Positions 1 through 7,273 of a stretch of 41,211 nt of DNA are shown piece after piece. Within the stretch, counting starts at the first letter, position 1, and every line of letters begins with the position of its first letter. Position numbers and translations under genes: made by a program. Source of the DNA: Lachnospiraceae bacterium (GTDB lineage: Bacteria; Bacillota; Clostridia; Lachnospirales; Lachnospiraceae); NCBI GenBank assembly GCA_017455525.1, contig JAFTAP010000020.1:1-41211 (forward strand), written 5' to 3'. Below the pieces are notes generated by a model. The model searched no databases and was not told the origin of the DNA. It was given only the letters and a program-made list of their open reading frames with translations.

Positions 1-102
1 CAACTGATAAAGGAATACAGAGCTGTAGGAAATGATGGACGGCGACTCATTGATGAGGTAATCACGTACATCGTAAAAGCTAAGGAAGGGGGAAAGGGTT
101 GA
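1..102 (+). other. Unassigned reading-frame end, cut by the window edge
   Basis: Frame 1 is open from the first base to a TGA at 100-102 and encodes about 33 residues, including RRLIDEVITYIVKAKE. The same frame resumes straight after the stop and runs into the Rpn-family remnant. This could therefore be the end of an upstream gene, or an N-terminal part of the same decayed gene cut by a nonsense mutation. I do not recognise the peptide, and the window does not show its start. Confidence 0.25.
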
Positions 103-713
103 CCGTCGGAAACTGACGAAAAACCCACACTCTTAGATGAATATGGCGAGTTCAAGCCCGTAAGGATGATAGTCATCTACACGGCGGACGTGAGGAAGGG
201 CAGCACGAAGCCAATACTTGACCTAGCAGGCATGACCCTCAGCATAACGGAGGGGTTTCTGTCTGAGCTGAAGTCAAAGGAGATAAGGGACGAGCTAACG
301 ACCAAGATAGAGGCGGGGGAGCCCTTCACGGAAGAGGACATGATGAAGCTTGCCATATATCCTCTGACATACAGGGTAAGAAGCGCAAGCAGAAAGCCGT
401 GAGCGAGGCAATAGATATAGCAGAGTGCATAGTGGATGAGAAGATGCTTATAGATGCTATAAGTGGCATCCTCGTTTTTTCGGATAAAGTGATATCGGAT
501 GATGATGCAGAAAGGATAAAAAGGAGACTTAGGATGACTAAAATTGAGAGACTATATGAAGAAGAAAAAGAGCAGGCAGTAAGGACAGCAGCTAAAAAAG
601 AGAAAAAGAATATCGCAAGCAATTTGTTAAGAGATGGAATCACTATAGAGAAAGTAATTCAGTTCACGGGCCTCTCTCGCAGGACAGTTCAAGGATTGGC
701 TGCAAAAATTTGA
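103..713 (+). pseudogene. Rpn-family / PD-(D/E)XK transposase-like remnant, frameshifted
   Basis: Two adjoining frames together give a C-terminal piece of an Rpn-type protein. The first part contains LLDEYGEFKPVRMIVIYTAD and FLSELKSKEIRDELTTKIEA and runs in frame 1 to a stop at 400-402. The second, from about 374, continues with QGKKRKQKAVSEAIDIAE in the +2-shifted frame and ends with a helical, charged tail and RDGITIEKVIQFTGLSRRTV, the small helix-turn-helix-like end typical of this family. One lost base near 373 explains the break: adding one base gives a continuous 203-residue reading. No start codon or N-terminal nuclease motif is visible, and an in-frame TGA lies at 100-102. Rpn proteins are recombination-promoting nucleases related to transposases. 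I read this as a dead element fragment next to the glycan locus. The family call rests on remembered consensus. Confidence 0.6.
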
Positions 714-989
714 CAAAAGGATAACATGCTGATCTGAACAACATTAGCAAATATAGGACATATAATACGCCCTGACGGCAGAATTAACAACCTTAACCGT
801 CGAGGCGTATTAAATTGGCGAAAATTAAAGTATGAACACTAAATGGAAAGGAGAGTTGAGAGTATTTTCCCAGTGTATGCAAAATGACTGATAACCAAGA
901 GAAATTATTTGAAAATATGCTCTGATGTACGACCTTGATGGAACAATTAACACTTTTTATAGAGGAGAAAGGTGATTAGGTAGAAGAGA
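714..989. other. Non-coding gap before the glycan operon
   Basis: This stretch contains a long inverted repeat (764-811) and three micro reading frames that touch one another: 843-887 (MERRVESIFPVYAK), 884-925 (MTDNQEKLFENML) and 925-975 (MYDLDGTINTFYRGER). The last resembles a HAD motif I (DLDGT), so the set may be a decayed gene, but each is too short to call. An AGAGGAGAAAGG sequence at 961-972 lies upstream of the ATG at 990. I see no clear sigma-70 promoter, although the operon promoter is expected here. Confidence 0.4.
764..811. repeat. 15-bp imperfect inverted repeat (hairpin)
   Basis: The left arm AATACGCCCTGACGG (764-778) faces the right arm CCGTCGAGGCGTATT (797-811) across an 18-nt loop, with 13 of 15 positions pairing. 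No U-run follows, so it is not a standard intrinsic terminator. Its left arm shares the 13-mer AATACGCCCTGAC with the complement of 24916-24928, in another hairpin just before a glycan gene. It may be a regulatory hairpin or the relic of a small mobile repeat. Confidence 0.65.
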
Positions 990-1927
990 ATGAACGAAAA
1001 AAATCATAGAAAGAAAATATGTGCTGATAGGAGTGAAGAATTAAAGCGGCGGCTTGGTATAAGTGAGTTTAATGAATATCAGATGTTTCCTAAATACTTC
1101 ATGGTGGGGACTGTGAATTATTGCAATGCTCATTGCACCATGTGTCCCCATCGTAATGGAAACTATGGGGGCATGATGATGGAAGATAAGTTATTCGTTA
1201 AGATAACCCAAGAGATGTCTGGATATAATGATTGGATTGAGCAGGTAGCTCTTTATTGGTTTGGTGAGCCGACACTTGATAAAAAAATCGTGGAAAGAAT
1301 ACGGCGATTAAAAGATGCTGGAATAAGGAGTATTCAATTGTCAACTAATGCAGAGCTTTTGAATGAGGAGCTTGCGGTAAGTTTATTATATGCTGGATTA
1401 GATGATTTAAGATTATCTATTGATGCTTTTTCTAAAGAAACATACAAAAAAATAAGGTTAGGGTTAGACTACAATAAAGTGATTGAAAATGCAAATTCGG
1501 TAATAAACATAAGAAATAATAGCTATTCGAGTGTGAAAATTCAGGTCAGATTTGTGGAACAAGATTTCAATCACGATGAGGTAGAGGATTTTAGGGAGTA
1601 TTGGGAGAATCGATTGAACCCGAAAGAAGATAAGGTAGTTATAATCAGACAACATACACATAGCGGATGGGATAGTGCGGACATGACAAGAATAAATATT
1701 GACGATTTAGCTTGTGTCTCCTTATTTTCTACCATGGTTATAGATTCTGACGGGAAAGTGCCGCTATGCTGCCTAGATACATCGAAGAAGATTTCATTCG
1801 GTGATTTAAATGATCAAACAATCAAGGAAATTTGGGGGGGTGTCTGTGGGAGGAGATTCGTAAGATGCATTTAAGTAGTGGGAGAGGAGCATATGAAACT
1901 TGTAAGGGATGTGATATGTGGGAATAG
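990..1927 (+). CDS. Radical SAM/SPASM protein, frameshifted at a G7 tract
   Basis: The protein has a radical SAM core: CNAHCTMC gives the CxxxCxxC iron-sulfur motif at C45, C49 and C52, and WFGEPTL stands for the SAM-binding GGE motif. A SPASM-like second half follows, with DGKVPLCC and KISFGDLNDQTIKEIW. As sequenced, the reading frame leaves the family pattern after about residue 284 at the G7 run 1834-1840 and stops at 1872-1874 (294 residues). Adding one G restores CLWEEIRKMHLSSGRGAYET then CKGCDMWE, ending at 1927 (312 residues) with the final CxxC expected of a SPASM cluster. It opens the packed operon. Such enzymes perform radical chemistry on peptides or small molecules; the substrate is unknown. 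The break may be phase variation or a read error. Confidence 0.8.
1834..1840 (+). repeat. G7 homopolymer at a frameshift
   Basis: Seven G residues lie exactly where the radical SAM protein loses its SPASM frame. Eight (or five) G residues would restore the frame to the stop at 1925-1927. This is a candidate slipped-strand contingency tract, or a sequencing length error. Confidence 0.75.
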
Positions 1928-2003
1928 AAATATCAAAGATTACAAAATGAAGCAATTAGGTGTAAACGTAAATAAAACTAGGTTTTTAAAGGAGAAAAAG
2001 ACG

Positions 2004-2787
2004 ATGTTTACAAATGATGTGTTACTAAGAACCTTGCAGATTTTGAAGGCAAATGGGGGGGACTGACAAAAGTTTTTTAATGCTAGGAAAGCAGGAGATG
2101 CATCTCAGAGAAGAGATTTTAGGATTACTGGATGAAGCAGGGCTGATAGAAAATAAGAGCAGATTCGGGAAAACGGAACTGGGGGATTCTGTTAAATTCT
2201 TCAGGACATGGGGATTTGATGAAGTACATGCACTGGATGTCTCAGGATATGAGGGCGCTGATATAATATTTAACTTGAATGATGAACTTCCGGAAGAGCT
2301 TGAGGGAAAATTTGACGTAGTATACGACGGTGGGGTTATAGAGCACGTATTCAACGTTAGTATTGCATTAATGAATATTTGCAGACTTGTAAAGAAAGGT
2401 GGATTGATTTTCAACTTAAATCCCGTTTACAATTATCTTCATAATATCTATTGGAACATTTCCCCGGAGCTATTTATGGATTTTTATTCAGCAAACGAAT
2501 ACAAAATCCTGGATTGCAGCATAGTGGCATTTCTTAGCGAGACCGAAGAAAAAAGATCATGGGCTGACCGGCCTGTAATATGGTCGCCTGACTGCAGGCT
2601 TATGGATTTTCAGCATCCTTTACAGACAGGAAGATTCGTAAGTTCTTTGAATAATTTATGTACAAACCCACATCCGCATACTTTTATTGTGGCTCAGAAG
2701 ACCCATGATGGGAAATTTAATTATCCGACAACCAGGGAATACGCACGACGGCATGAGATGTATATAGAAAGACAGAATAATTCGTGA
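2004..2787 (+). CDS. SAM-dependent methyltransferase, frameshifted near its start
   Basis: The likely true start is ATG 2004, because AAAGGAG lies at 1988-1994 with 9-nt spacing. The first codons (MFTNDVLLRTLQILKANGG) run into a G7 tract at 2055-2061 and then reach a stop at 2064. With six or nine G residues the frame joins the long reading TDKSFLMLGKQEMHLREEIL, giving a 260-residue protein. The downstream part has the Rossmann features of a class I methyltransferase: FLMLGKQ in place of the usual glycine loop, FDEVHALDVSGYEGADIIF, then FDVVYDGGVIEHVFN and LVKKGGLIFN. As sequenced, translation could only begin at ATG 2053 inside the G run, which has a poor ribosome site. The gene overlaps the next by four bases (GTGA). 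The methyl acceptor is probably a glycan intermediate, by context only. Confidence 0.75.
2055..2061 (+). repeat. G7 homopolymer breaking the methyltransferase frame
   Basis: Seven G residues lie 17 codons after the best start codon. Six or nine G residues restore the full-length methyltransferase, while seven or eight give early stops. With the tract at 1834-1840 this makes two off-frame G7 runs about 220 bases apart. Confidence 0.75.
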
Positions 2788-3686
2788 AAATTCTCATAAT
2801 AGGCTCTACGGGGTTTATAGGAACATACATATACAATCAGTGTGTTGCACAGGGAATCCCCGCACTGGGAACTTCTACAAAGGGGGAAGAGAGCAACACG
2901 ATAAAGTACCGTTTAGGAGACGATCCCGGTGAGATCATAAAAATCATTACCTCAGAAAAGGATGACAATTTATCAGCAATTATCACGGCATCGATTTCTA
3001 AAATCAGCGAATGTGAAATAAATGCTAAGGAGACAAGAAAGGTCAATGTCGAGGATACGGTTGAATTAATCAATCATCTTGTTGATACACGTGCAAGGAT
3101 TATATTCCTGTCAAGTGATGCAGTATTTGACGGAATCAAAGGAAATTACAAAGAAATAGATGACATTAATCCTATTAACGAATATGGAAGGCAAAAGGCA
3201 GAGGTTGAAGAGTATCTCAAAAACTTATCAGACAGCTTAGTTCTTAGAATATCAAAGCAATATGACATTGATATAAAGAAAAGACATCTGATAAGTGACA
3301 TATATAATCAGGCACAGAGTAATCAGAGGGTTAAGTGCATAAAAGGGATGTGTTTTAACCCGACATATGTGGCAGACACAGCATCCGGCATAATCGAATG
3401 CTGTAAGAGAGGGCTTAGCGGGATATATCATTTGGCTTCGCCTTGCTCAATGTCTAGATATGATGCAGCAATCAAGGTCGTGGATAAGCTTGATATGCCA
3501 AAGGAAATCGTGGAATGTGTTGAACCCGAGGAACTAAATCTGACATATAGGATTCCGCTTAATACATCCATGGATGTAAGTAAGCTGAAGGCGGTATTAA
3601 AACATGATTTTAAGACCATGGACGAAGTGCTGTCGGAATGGCATATAGATAGTCATGATTCTTACGGAGAATATAAAAATAGATGA
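2784..3686 (+). CDS. RmlD-like NAD(P)-dependent sugar reductase/epimerase (SDR)
   Basis: A 300-residue extended short-chain dehydrogenase. It begins with MKILIIGSTGFIGTYIY, carrying the GxxGxxG dinucleotide loop at residues 7-13. IIFLSSDAVFDG holds the catalytic Ser region and INEYGRQKAEVEEYL supplies the YxxxK pair. LVLRISKQYD and GIYHLASP match the substrate half of RmlD/dTDP-4-dehydrorhamnose reductases. The start is GTG, coupled to the upstream stop by a 4-nt overlap, and the stop overlaps the next gene as ATGA. The probable role is reduction of a 4-keto nucleotide sugar such as dTDP-6-deoxy-4-ketohexose. No RmlA, B or C is present in the window, so the donor would be made elsewhere or the enzyme has another nucleotide-sugar substrate. 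Confidence 0.8.
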   Translation: MKILIIGSTGFIGTYIYNQCVAQGIPALGTSTKGEESNTIKYRLGDDPGEIIKIITSEKDDNLSAIITASISKISECEINAKETRKVNVEDTVELINHLVDTRARIIFLSSDAVFDGIKGNYKEIDDINPINEYGRQKAEVEEYLKNLSDSLVLRISKQYDIDIKKRHLISDIYNQAQSNQRVKCIKGMCFNPTYVADTASGIIECCKRGLSGIYHLASPCSMSRYDAAIKVVDKLDMPKEIVECVEPEELNLTYRIPLNTSMDVSKLKAVLKHDFKTMDEVLSEWHIDSHDSYGEYKNR

Positions 3687-4789
3687 AAGACGTCATTTTA
3701 TACGGGAATGTCCGAGATAAATCATTTAAGGCTGTAACGGAATATTATTTTATTAATGAGGGATATAATATTCTTTTTTATGCAGATGACAATATCCCGT
3801 CCGGTCAGAAAAAGGAAGCGGTGAGCTTTGAGGGACTTGGAGTAAGGAAAATCTGTAATCCTGATATCATAAAAGATTATCCTGATGCATTGATAATAAT
3901 TATGGTTAGCATGTCGTATAAGAAAATTATCAGCCGTCTAAGGAATCAAGGCATAAGAAATGAAATAATGCTGGCACCGCTGCTTGGATGGCGTTTTATA
4001 ATCGATGACTTTGTCCCGCCGGAAAAACTAATAAATGATATTCCGGATTGGATAAATAATAACAAGAGCGAGCTGCTTAATATATATGAAAAGGACGATT
4101 ATTATACTAAAGATTTATTAAACGATATAATAAAAGAACGGTCACAGTTTACGCCGATTGACTATTCAAAATATGAATGCCTGAGTAATCAACAGTATTT
4201 CGGAGAAGAAGCCTTATCACCAGATGGGGGGATTATATTCGTAGATGGAGGGGCATATATAGGTGACAGCATAGAGGAAATGGAGCTAACCAAACGGAAA
4301 AATCTGATTTTTTCAATAGGCTTTGAGCCCGACGCGGATAATTGGAAAATAGCCACGAAAAAAATGGTGGAGCTTGGAATTGATAACAAAGTAAAGCTTG
4401 TCAACAAGGGAATGTACGATAAGGACGGGATTTTGAGGTTTCGTAAGGTTGGTGATGAATATAGCATAGACAAGGAGGGCGATATAGAGACAGACGTATG
4501 CAGACTTGACGGTTATATATCAGATATAGATGAAGCTTTTAGAAAAAGCAGAAATAGAAATCCACAGTTATGCATTAAGATGGATCTTGAAGGCAGCGAG
4601 GTTCAGGCATTGCTTGGTTCAAAGGATACCATCGGAAGGTATCATCCATATATGGCAATCTGTCTTTATCACAGGATGAAGGATATATTAGATGTTCCCA
4701 AAACCATCATGGGAATGAGAGATGATTATAAGTTTTATCTAAGAGCAGGGGTGCATACAGAAATGTATGCAGTGCCGCAAATAGGGTAG
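3683..4789 (+). CDS. FkbM-family methyltransferase with N-terminal Rossmann-like module
   Basis: A 368-residue protein. Residues 1-110 (VILYGNVRDKSFKAVTEYY ... FYADDN) resemble a degenerate copy of the PglD-like module shared across this locus. A linker follows, then an FkbM methyltransferase domain from about residue 180: GGIIFVDGGAYIGDSIEEME, SIGFEPDADNW, VNKGMYDKDGILRF, and the late FkbM signature CIKMDLEGSEVQALLG. FkbM enzymes O-methylate sugars or small molecules. A G6 run at 4226-4231 encodes the first two glycines of the SAM loop. The gene overlaps its upstream neighbour by four bases, and the ribosome site of the next gene covers its stop. The acceptor is inferred to be a sugar of the local glycan. 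Confidence 0.8.
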   Translation: MKDVILYGNVRDKSFKAVTEYYFINEGYNILFYADDNIPSGQKKEAVSFEGLGVRKICNPDIIKDYPDALIIIMVSMSYKKIISRLRNQGIRNEIMLAPLLGWRFIIDDFVPPEKLINDIPDWINNNKSELLNIYEKDDYYTKDLLNDIIKERSQFTPIDYSKYECLSNQQYFGEEALSPDGGIIFVDGGAYIGDSIEEMELTKRKNLIFSIGFEPDADNWKIATKKMVELGIDNKVKLVNKGMYDKDGILRFRKVGDEYSIDKEGDIETDVCRLDGYISDIDEAFRKSRNRNPQLCIKMDLEGSEVQALLGSKDTIGRYHPYMAICLYHRMKDILDVPKTIMGMRDDYKFYLRAGVHTEMYAVPQIG

Positions 4790-4801
4790 GAGGGTGACAC
4801 T

Positions 4802-5560
4802 ATGGCTGATTTTGATGGATTCAGAAAATTCTCAGCGGATGAGGAAATAGAGAGGAAGCTAGCAGAGCATTGTAATAAATATGGCATAAATTCTTTGGAT
4901 GCGATAAAGCTTTTTCCGGTGCTTGCTAGGAGGCAATGGCTGAAGCGTTTCCTTGCTCATCATGAGATGTTCATAAAAACGCTTGAAGTGCCGGGCGACA
5001 TAGCCGAGCTTGGAGTGTTCAGAGGACAGGGGCTTATGACATGGGCGAATTTTCTCGAAAGCTACTGTATATCTGACAGGACTAAGGTCGTATATGGCTT
5101 TGATAATTGGCGTGGATTCGTAAAAATGTCTGAGCAGGATGGAGAGGACGAGGAGGATTTTAATAAAAAGCTGGGCGGGTTTTCGCCGGAAAAATACTAT
5201 GATGAGCTTAAAGATGCAATAAAGATTTACGATGGGGATCGGTTTATACCATGGAAGGCCCGTATTGAGTTGATTGAAGGAAATATAGAAGAGACTGCCT
5301 TAAAATTCGTACAGGATAATCCGGGGGTTCGATTTTCTTTAGTCCATTTCGATTGTGACCTTTACGAGCCGACAAAGGCTGCACTGGAGGCATTTTGGCC
5401 GCGACTTTCGAGGGGAGGAGTGTTTCTCTTTGATGAATACGCAATGAAGGCATGGCCAGGGGAAACGCAAGCTGTAGATGAATTCTTCGCGGACAAGGAT
5501 GTACGAATAAAGAAGCTTCAGTGGAACAATGTGCCTGCGGGATATATAGTTAAGGAGTAA
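4802..5560 (+). CDS. TylF/MycF-family O-methyltransferase
   Basis: 252 residues, matching the size of TylF (macrocin O-methyltransferase) family enzymes. The SAM-binding strand and loop is GDIAELGVFRGQGLMTWANF. VVYGFDNWRGF is the acidic second strand, and VHFDCDLYEPTKAALEAFWP followed by GGVFLFDEYA carries the family's metal-binding Asp cluster. A strong GGAGG ribosome site overlaps the upstream stop, 9 nt before ATG 4802. Characterised relatives use Mg2+ to methylate sugar hydroxyls on antibiotics, and many homologues lie in surface-glycan clusters. Here it probably methylates a glycan sugar hydroxyl. The next gene begins four bases after its stop. Confidence 0.88.
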   Translation: MADFDGFRKFSADEEIERKLAEHCNKYGINSLDAIKLFPVLARRQWLKRFLAHHEMFIKTLEVPGDIAELGVFRGQGLMTWANFLESYCISDRTKVVYGFDNWRGFVKMSEQDGEDEEDFNKKLGGFSPEKYYDELKDAIKIYDGDRFIPWKARIELIEGNIEETALKFVQDNPGVRFSLVHFDCDLYEPTKAALEAFWPRLSRGGVFLFDEYAMKAWPGETQAVDEFFADKDVRIKKLQWNNVPAGYIVKE

Positions 5561-5563
5561 GAG

Positions 5564-6562
5564 ATGTATTCTGAGAAGAAAAAGTTGCATGAAAGAGAGC
5601 GAAATCATAGGGCGGGCGAGCTTCGGACCATAGCTCTTGATGTTACGGGTAAGTGTAATATGAGGTGCAAGTTCTGCTATGCAGAGACATTTACGGATAA
5701 AACTCCGGTGAGCTTGGATGTGCTAAAGAAAGCATTGGATGAGGCGTATGAGATGGGGGTATGCCATTATATCCTACAAGGCGGAGAAGTGTGTGCCGAC
5801 TATGACAGGCTGAAAGCAATTATAGAGATGATTTACCCTGATGAGACATACATAAATATAGTATCGAATGGCTGGCTTATGACGAGGGATAAGATAGAGG
5901 AGCTTAGAGACCTGCAGGTAGACCGTATTACTTTTTCATTAGACTCCGGAATAGAGCAAGAGCATGATGCAAGCAGGATGATGGGGGGGTACAAAAGAGT
6001 GCTTGAGGCTATTGATAATGTCAAAGCAGCAGGTATGCTATCCGGTATATCCACTGTGGTCACGCATCAGAGCCTGCATAGCGAAGGATTTAAGGAGGCG
6101 TATAAAATAGCTGAGGAGAAAGGAATAAAATTCGATGTCCAGATAGCGGAACCCGTCGGTAAGCTGGATGGAGAAAGGGAATGTCTGATAACGAAGGAGG
6201 ATGCTGAGTTTATCTATGATATGTATATAAATTCGCCTATTTCTTCGAATGGGCAGCGGATGGTAAAGAGGGATCTGTTCAGGGGAGATGAGGTTAAGTG
6301 TCCTGCCGGAAAAGAATTCATGGCTATAACCGTAGATGGTAACGTTATGCCTTGTAATTTCATACAGGCAAGTCTTGGAAACATCAAGGATAGGTCTCTT
6401 AGAGAAATGAGAAATGAACTGCTGAAGTCCAGGTGGTTTAATCAGGACTATGCATATTGTTTGGTTGGCGAAAGTAAGGAGTACTTCGATGAAATAGTAT
6501 ACCCTAATAAGGACAAGGTAAAGCCACTGGATGCTTATGAAATATTTGAATTATATGATTGA
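5564..6562 (+). CDS. Radical SAM/SPASM-domain protein
   Basis: 332 residues. CNMRCKFC gives CxxxCxxC at C31, C35 and C38. LQGGEV is the SAM-binding GGE, and IVSNGWLM and ITFSLDSG follow the standard radical SAM barrel order. The C-terminal half has CPAGKEFMAITVDGNVMPC and NFIQASLGNIKDRSLREM, the heme-biosynthesis/SPASM type of auxiliary cluster region, with a late Cys in YAYCLVGES. AAGGAG lies 6 nt before ATG 5564. A G7 run at 5983-5989 (codons ATG GGG GGG) is in frame here. The substrate is unknown. In a glycan operon with many methyltransferases it may modify a sugar nucleotide or an attached amino-acid or peptide group. It is clearly distinct from the first radical SAM protein of the operon. 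Confidence 0.85.
   Translation: MYSEKKKLHERERNHRAGELRTIALDVTGKCNMRCKFCYAETFTDKTPVSLDVLKKALDEAYEMGVCHYILQGGEVCADYDRLKAIIEMIYPDETYINIVSNGWLMTRDKIEELRDLQVDRITFSLDSGIEQEHDASRMMGGYKRVLEAIDNVKAAGMLSGISTVVTHQSLHSEGFKEAYKIAEEKGIKFDVQIAEPVGKLDGERECLITKEDAEFIYDMYINSPISSNGQRMVKRDLFRGDEVKCPAGKEFMAITVDGNVMPCNFIQASLGNIKDRSLREMRNELLKSRWFNQDYAYCLVGESKEYFDEIVYPNKDKVKPLDAYEIFELYD
5983..5989 (+). repeat. In-frame G7 tract
   Basis: Seven G residues encode the end of Met and two Gly codons in the second radical SAM protein. A one-base slip would truncate it. It is listed because identical G7 runs break two genes upstream. Confidence 0.6.
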
Positions 6563-6583
6563 GAAATAAAAGGGGGATTATGT

Positions 6584-7273
6584 ATGTGTAATACAGATGA
6601 GGAAAGATGGAATATCGCACGCAAAACGATGATAAAGTCGGACTTTATACTGGGGGAATATCTTAAACATGCAATGTTGAGTGATATAAAGCATTTGGGA
6701 TTTTCATTAAGCAGATATAAGTTTGCAGCTAAAATGCTAATGTATAAACCATTATTACGAGTATGTGAACTAGGCTGCTCTGAGGCAATTGGGGGGGTAA
6801 TGCTTAAGCAGAATACCCAACTATTGAGGTATGTAGGAATAGACTTAGATAAAGAAGCTATTAAATGGAATAGAGAAAATCTATCAGATGAGGAATTTGT
6901 TTTTATTAATGGGAATTTCTTAGACGAAAAGTGTACAGAGGAGAGGTTTGATGCAGTTATTAGTTTGGATGTGATAGAACATATCAAGCCCGATAATGAG
7001 GATCTTTTTTGCAAGAGAATGGTTGATAAACTTGAAGATGAGGGTGTGGCAATAATAGGAACGCCTAATGTATCTATGAGACCTTATGCTAATGAGTCAG
7101 CAAGAATAGTTCATATTAATAATTATGATCAGCAAAGATTATATGAGACAATGACAAAGTATTTCAGAAATGTCTTTATTTTTGGAATGAATGATGAAAT
7201 AGTAAATACTGGATTTGAACCGATGGCATGTTATTTATTCGCCATATGCACGGGTAGGAGAATAATATATTGA
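6584..7273 (+). CDS. Class I SAM-dependent methyltransferase
   Basis: 229 residues with a clear class I methyltransferase core: LLRVCELGCSEAIGGVML (motif I), YVGIDLDKEAIKW (motif II acidic strand), FINGNFLDE, FDAVISLDVIEHI (motif IV, common in UbiE/BioC-like enzymes), then LEDEGVAIIGTPN. A G7 run at 6791-6797 codes the glycines of motif I and is in frame here. A GGGGG ribosome site precedes ATG 6584, and the stop overlaps the TTG start of the next gene (TTGA). The tight coupling to a glycosyltransferase suggests a sugar or glycolipid acceptor. The exact acceptor cannot be read from sequence. Confidence 0.82.
   Translation: MCNTDEERWNIARKTMIKSDFILGEYLKHAMLSDIKHLGFSLSRYKFAAKMLMYKPLLRVCELGCSEAIGGVMLKQNTQLLRYVGIDLDKEAIKWNRENLSDEEFVFINGNFLDEKCTEERFDAVISLDVIEHIKPDNEDLFCKRMVDKLEDEGVAIIGTPNVSMRPYANESARIVHINNYDQQRLYETMTKYFRNVFIFGMNDEIVNTGFEPMACYLFAICTGRRIIY
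6791..6797 (+). repeat. In-frame G7 tract in methyltransferase motif I
   Basis: Seven G residues span the SAM-binding glycine loop of the methyltransferase at 6584. The frame is intact at length seven. Confidence 0.6.

Noticed and set aside
764-811. Intrinsic terminator
   Set aside because: The stem is strong but no U-run follows the right arm, and the loop of 18 nt is long. It is kept as a repeat or regulatory hairpin.
1878-2066. Possible separate 62-residue gene
   Set aside because: It merges the tail of the radical SAM region with the true start of the next methyltransferase. The ribosome site is at 1988-1994 before ATG 2004, not before 1878.
4226-4231. G6 run as a phase-variable tract
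   Set aside because: Six G residues are in frame with an intact FkbM domain, and such short runs are expected often in this purine-rich strand. The same holds for the G6 run at 26677-26682.
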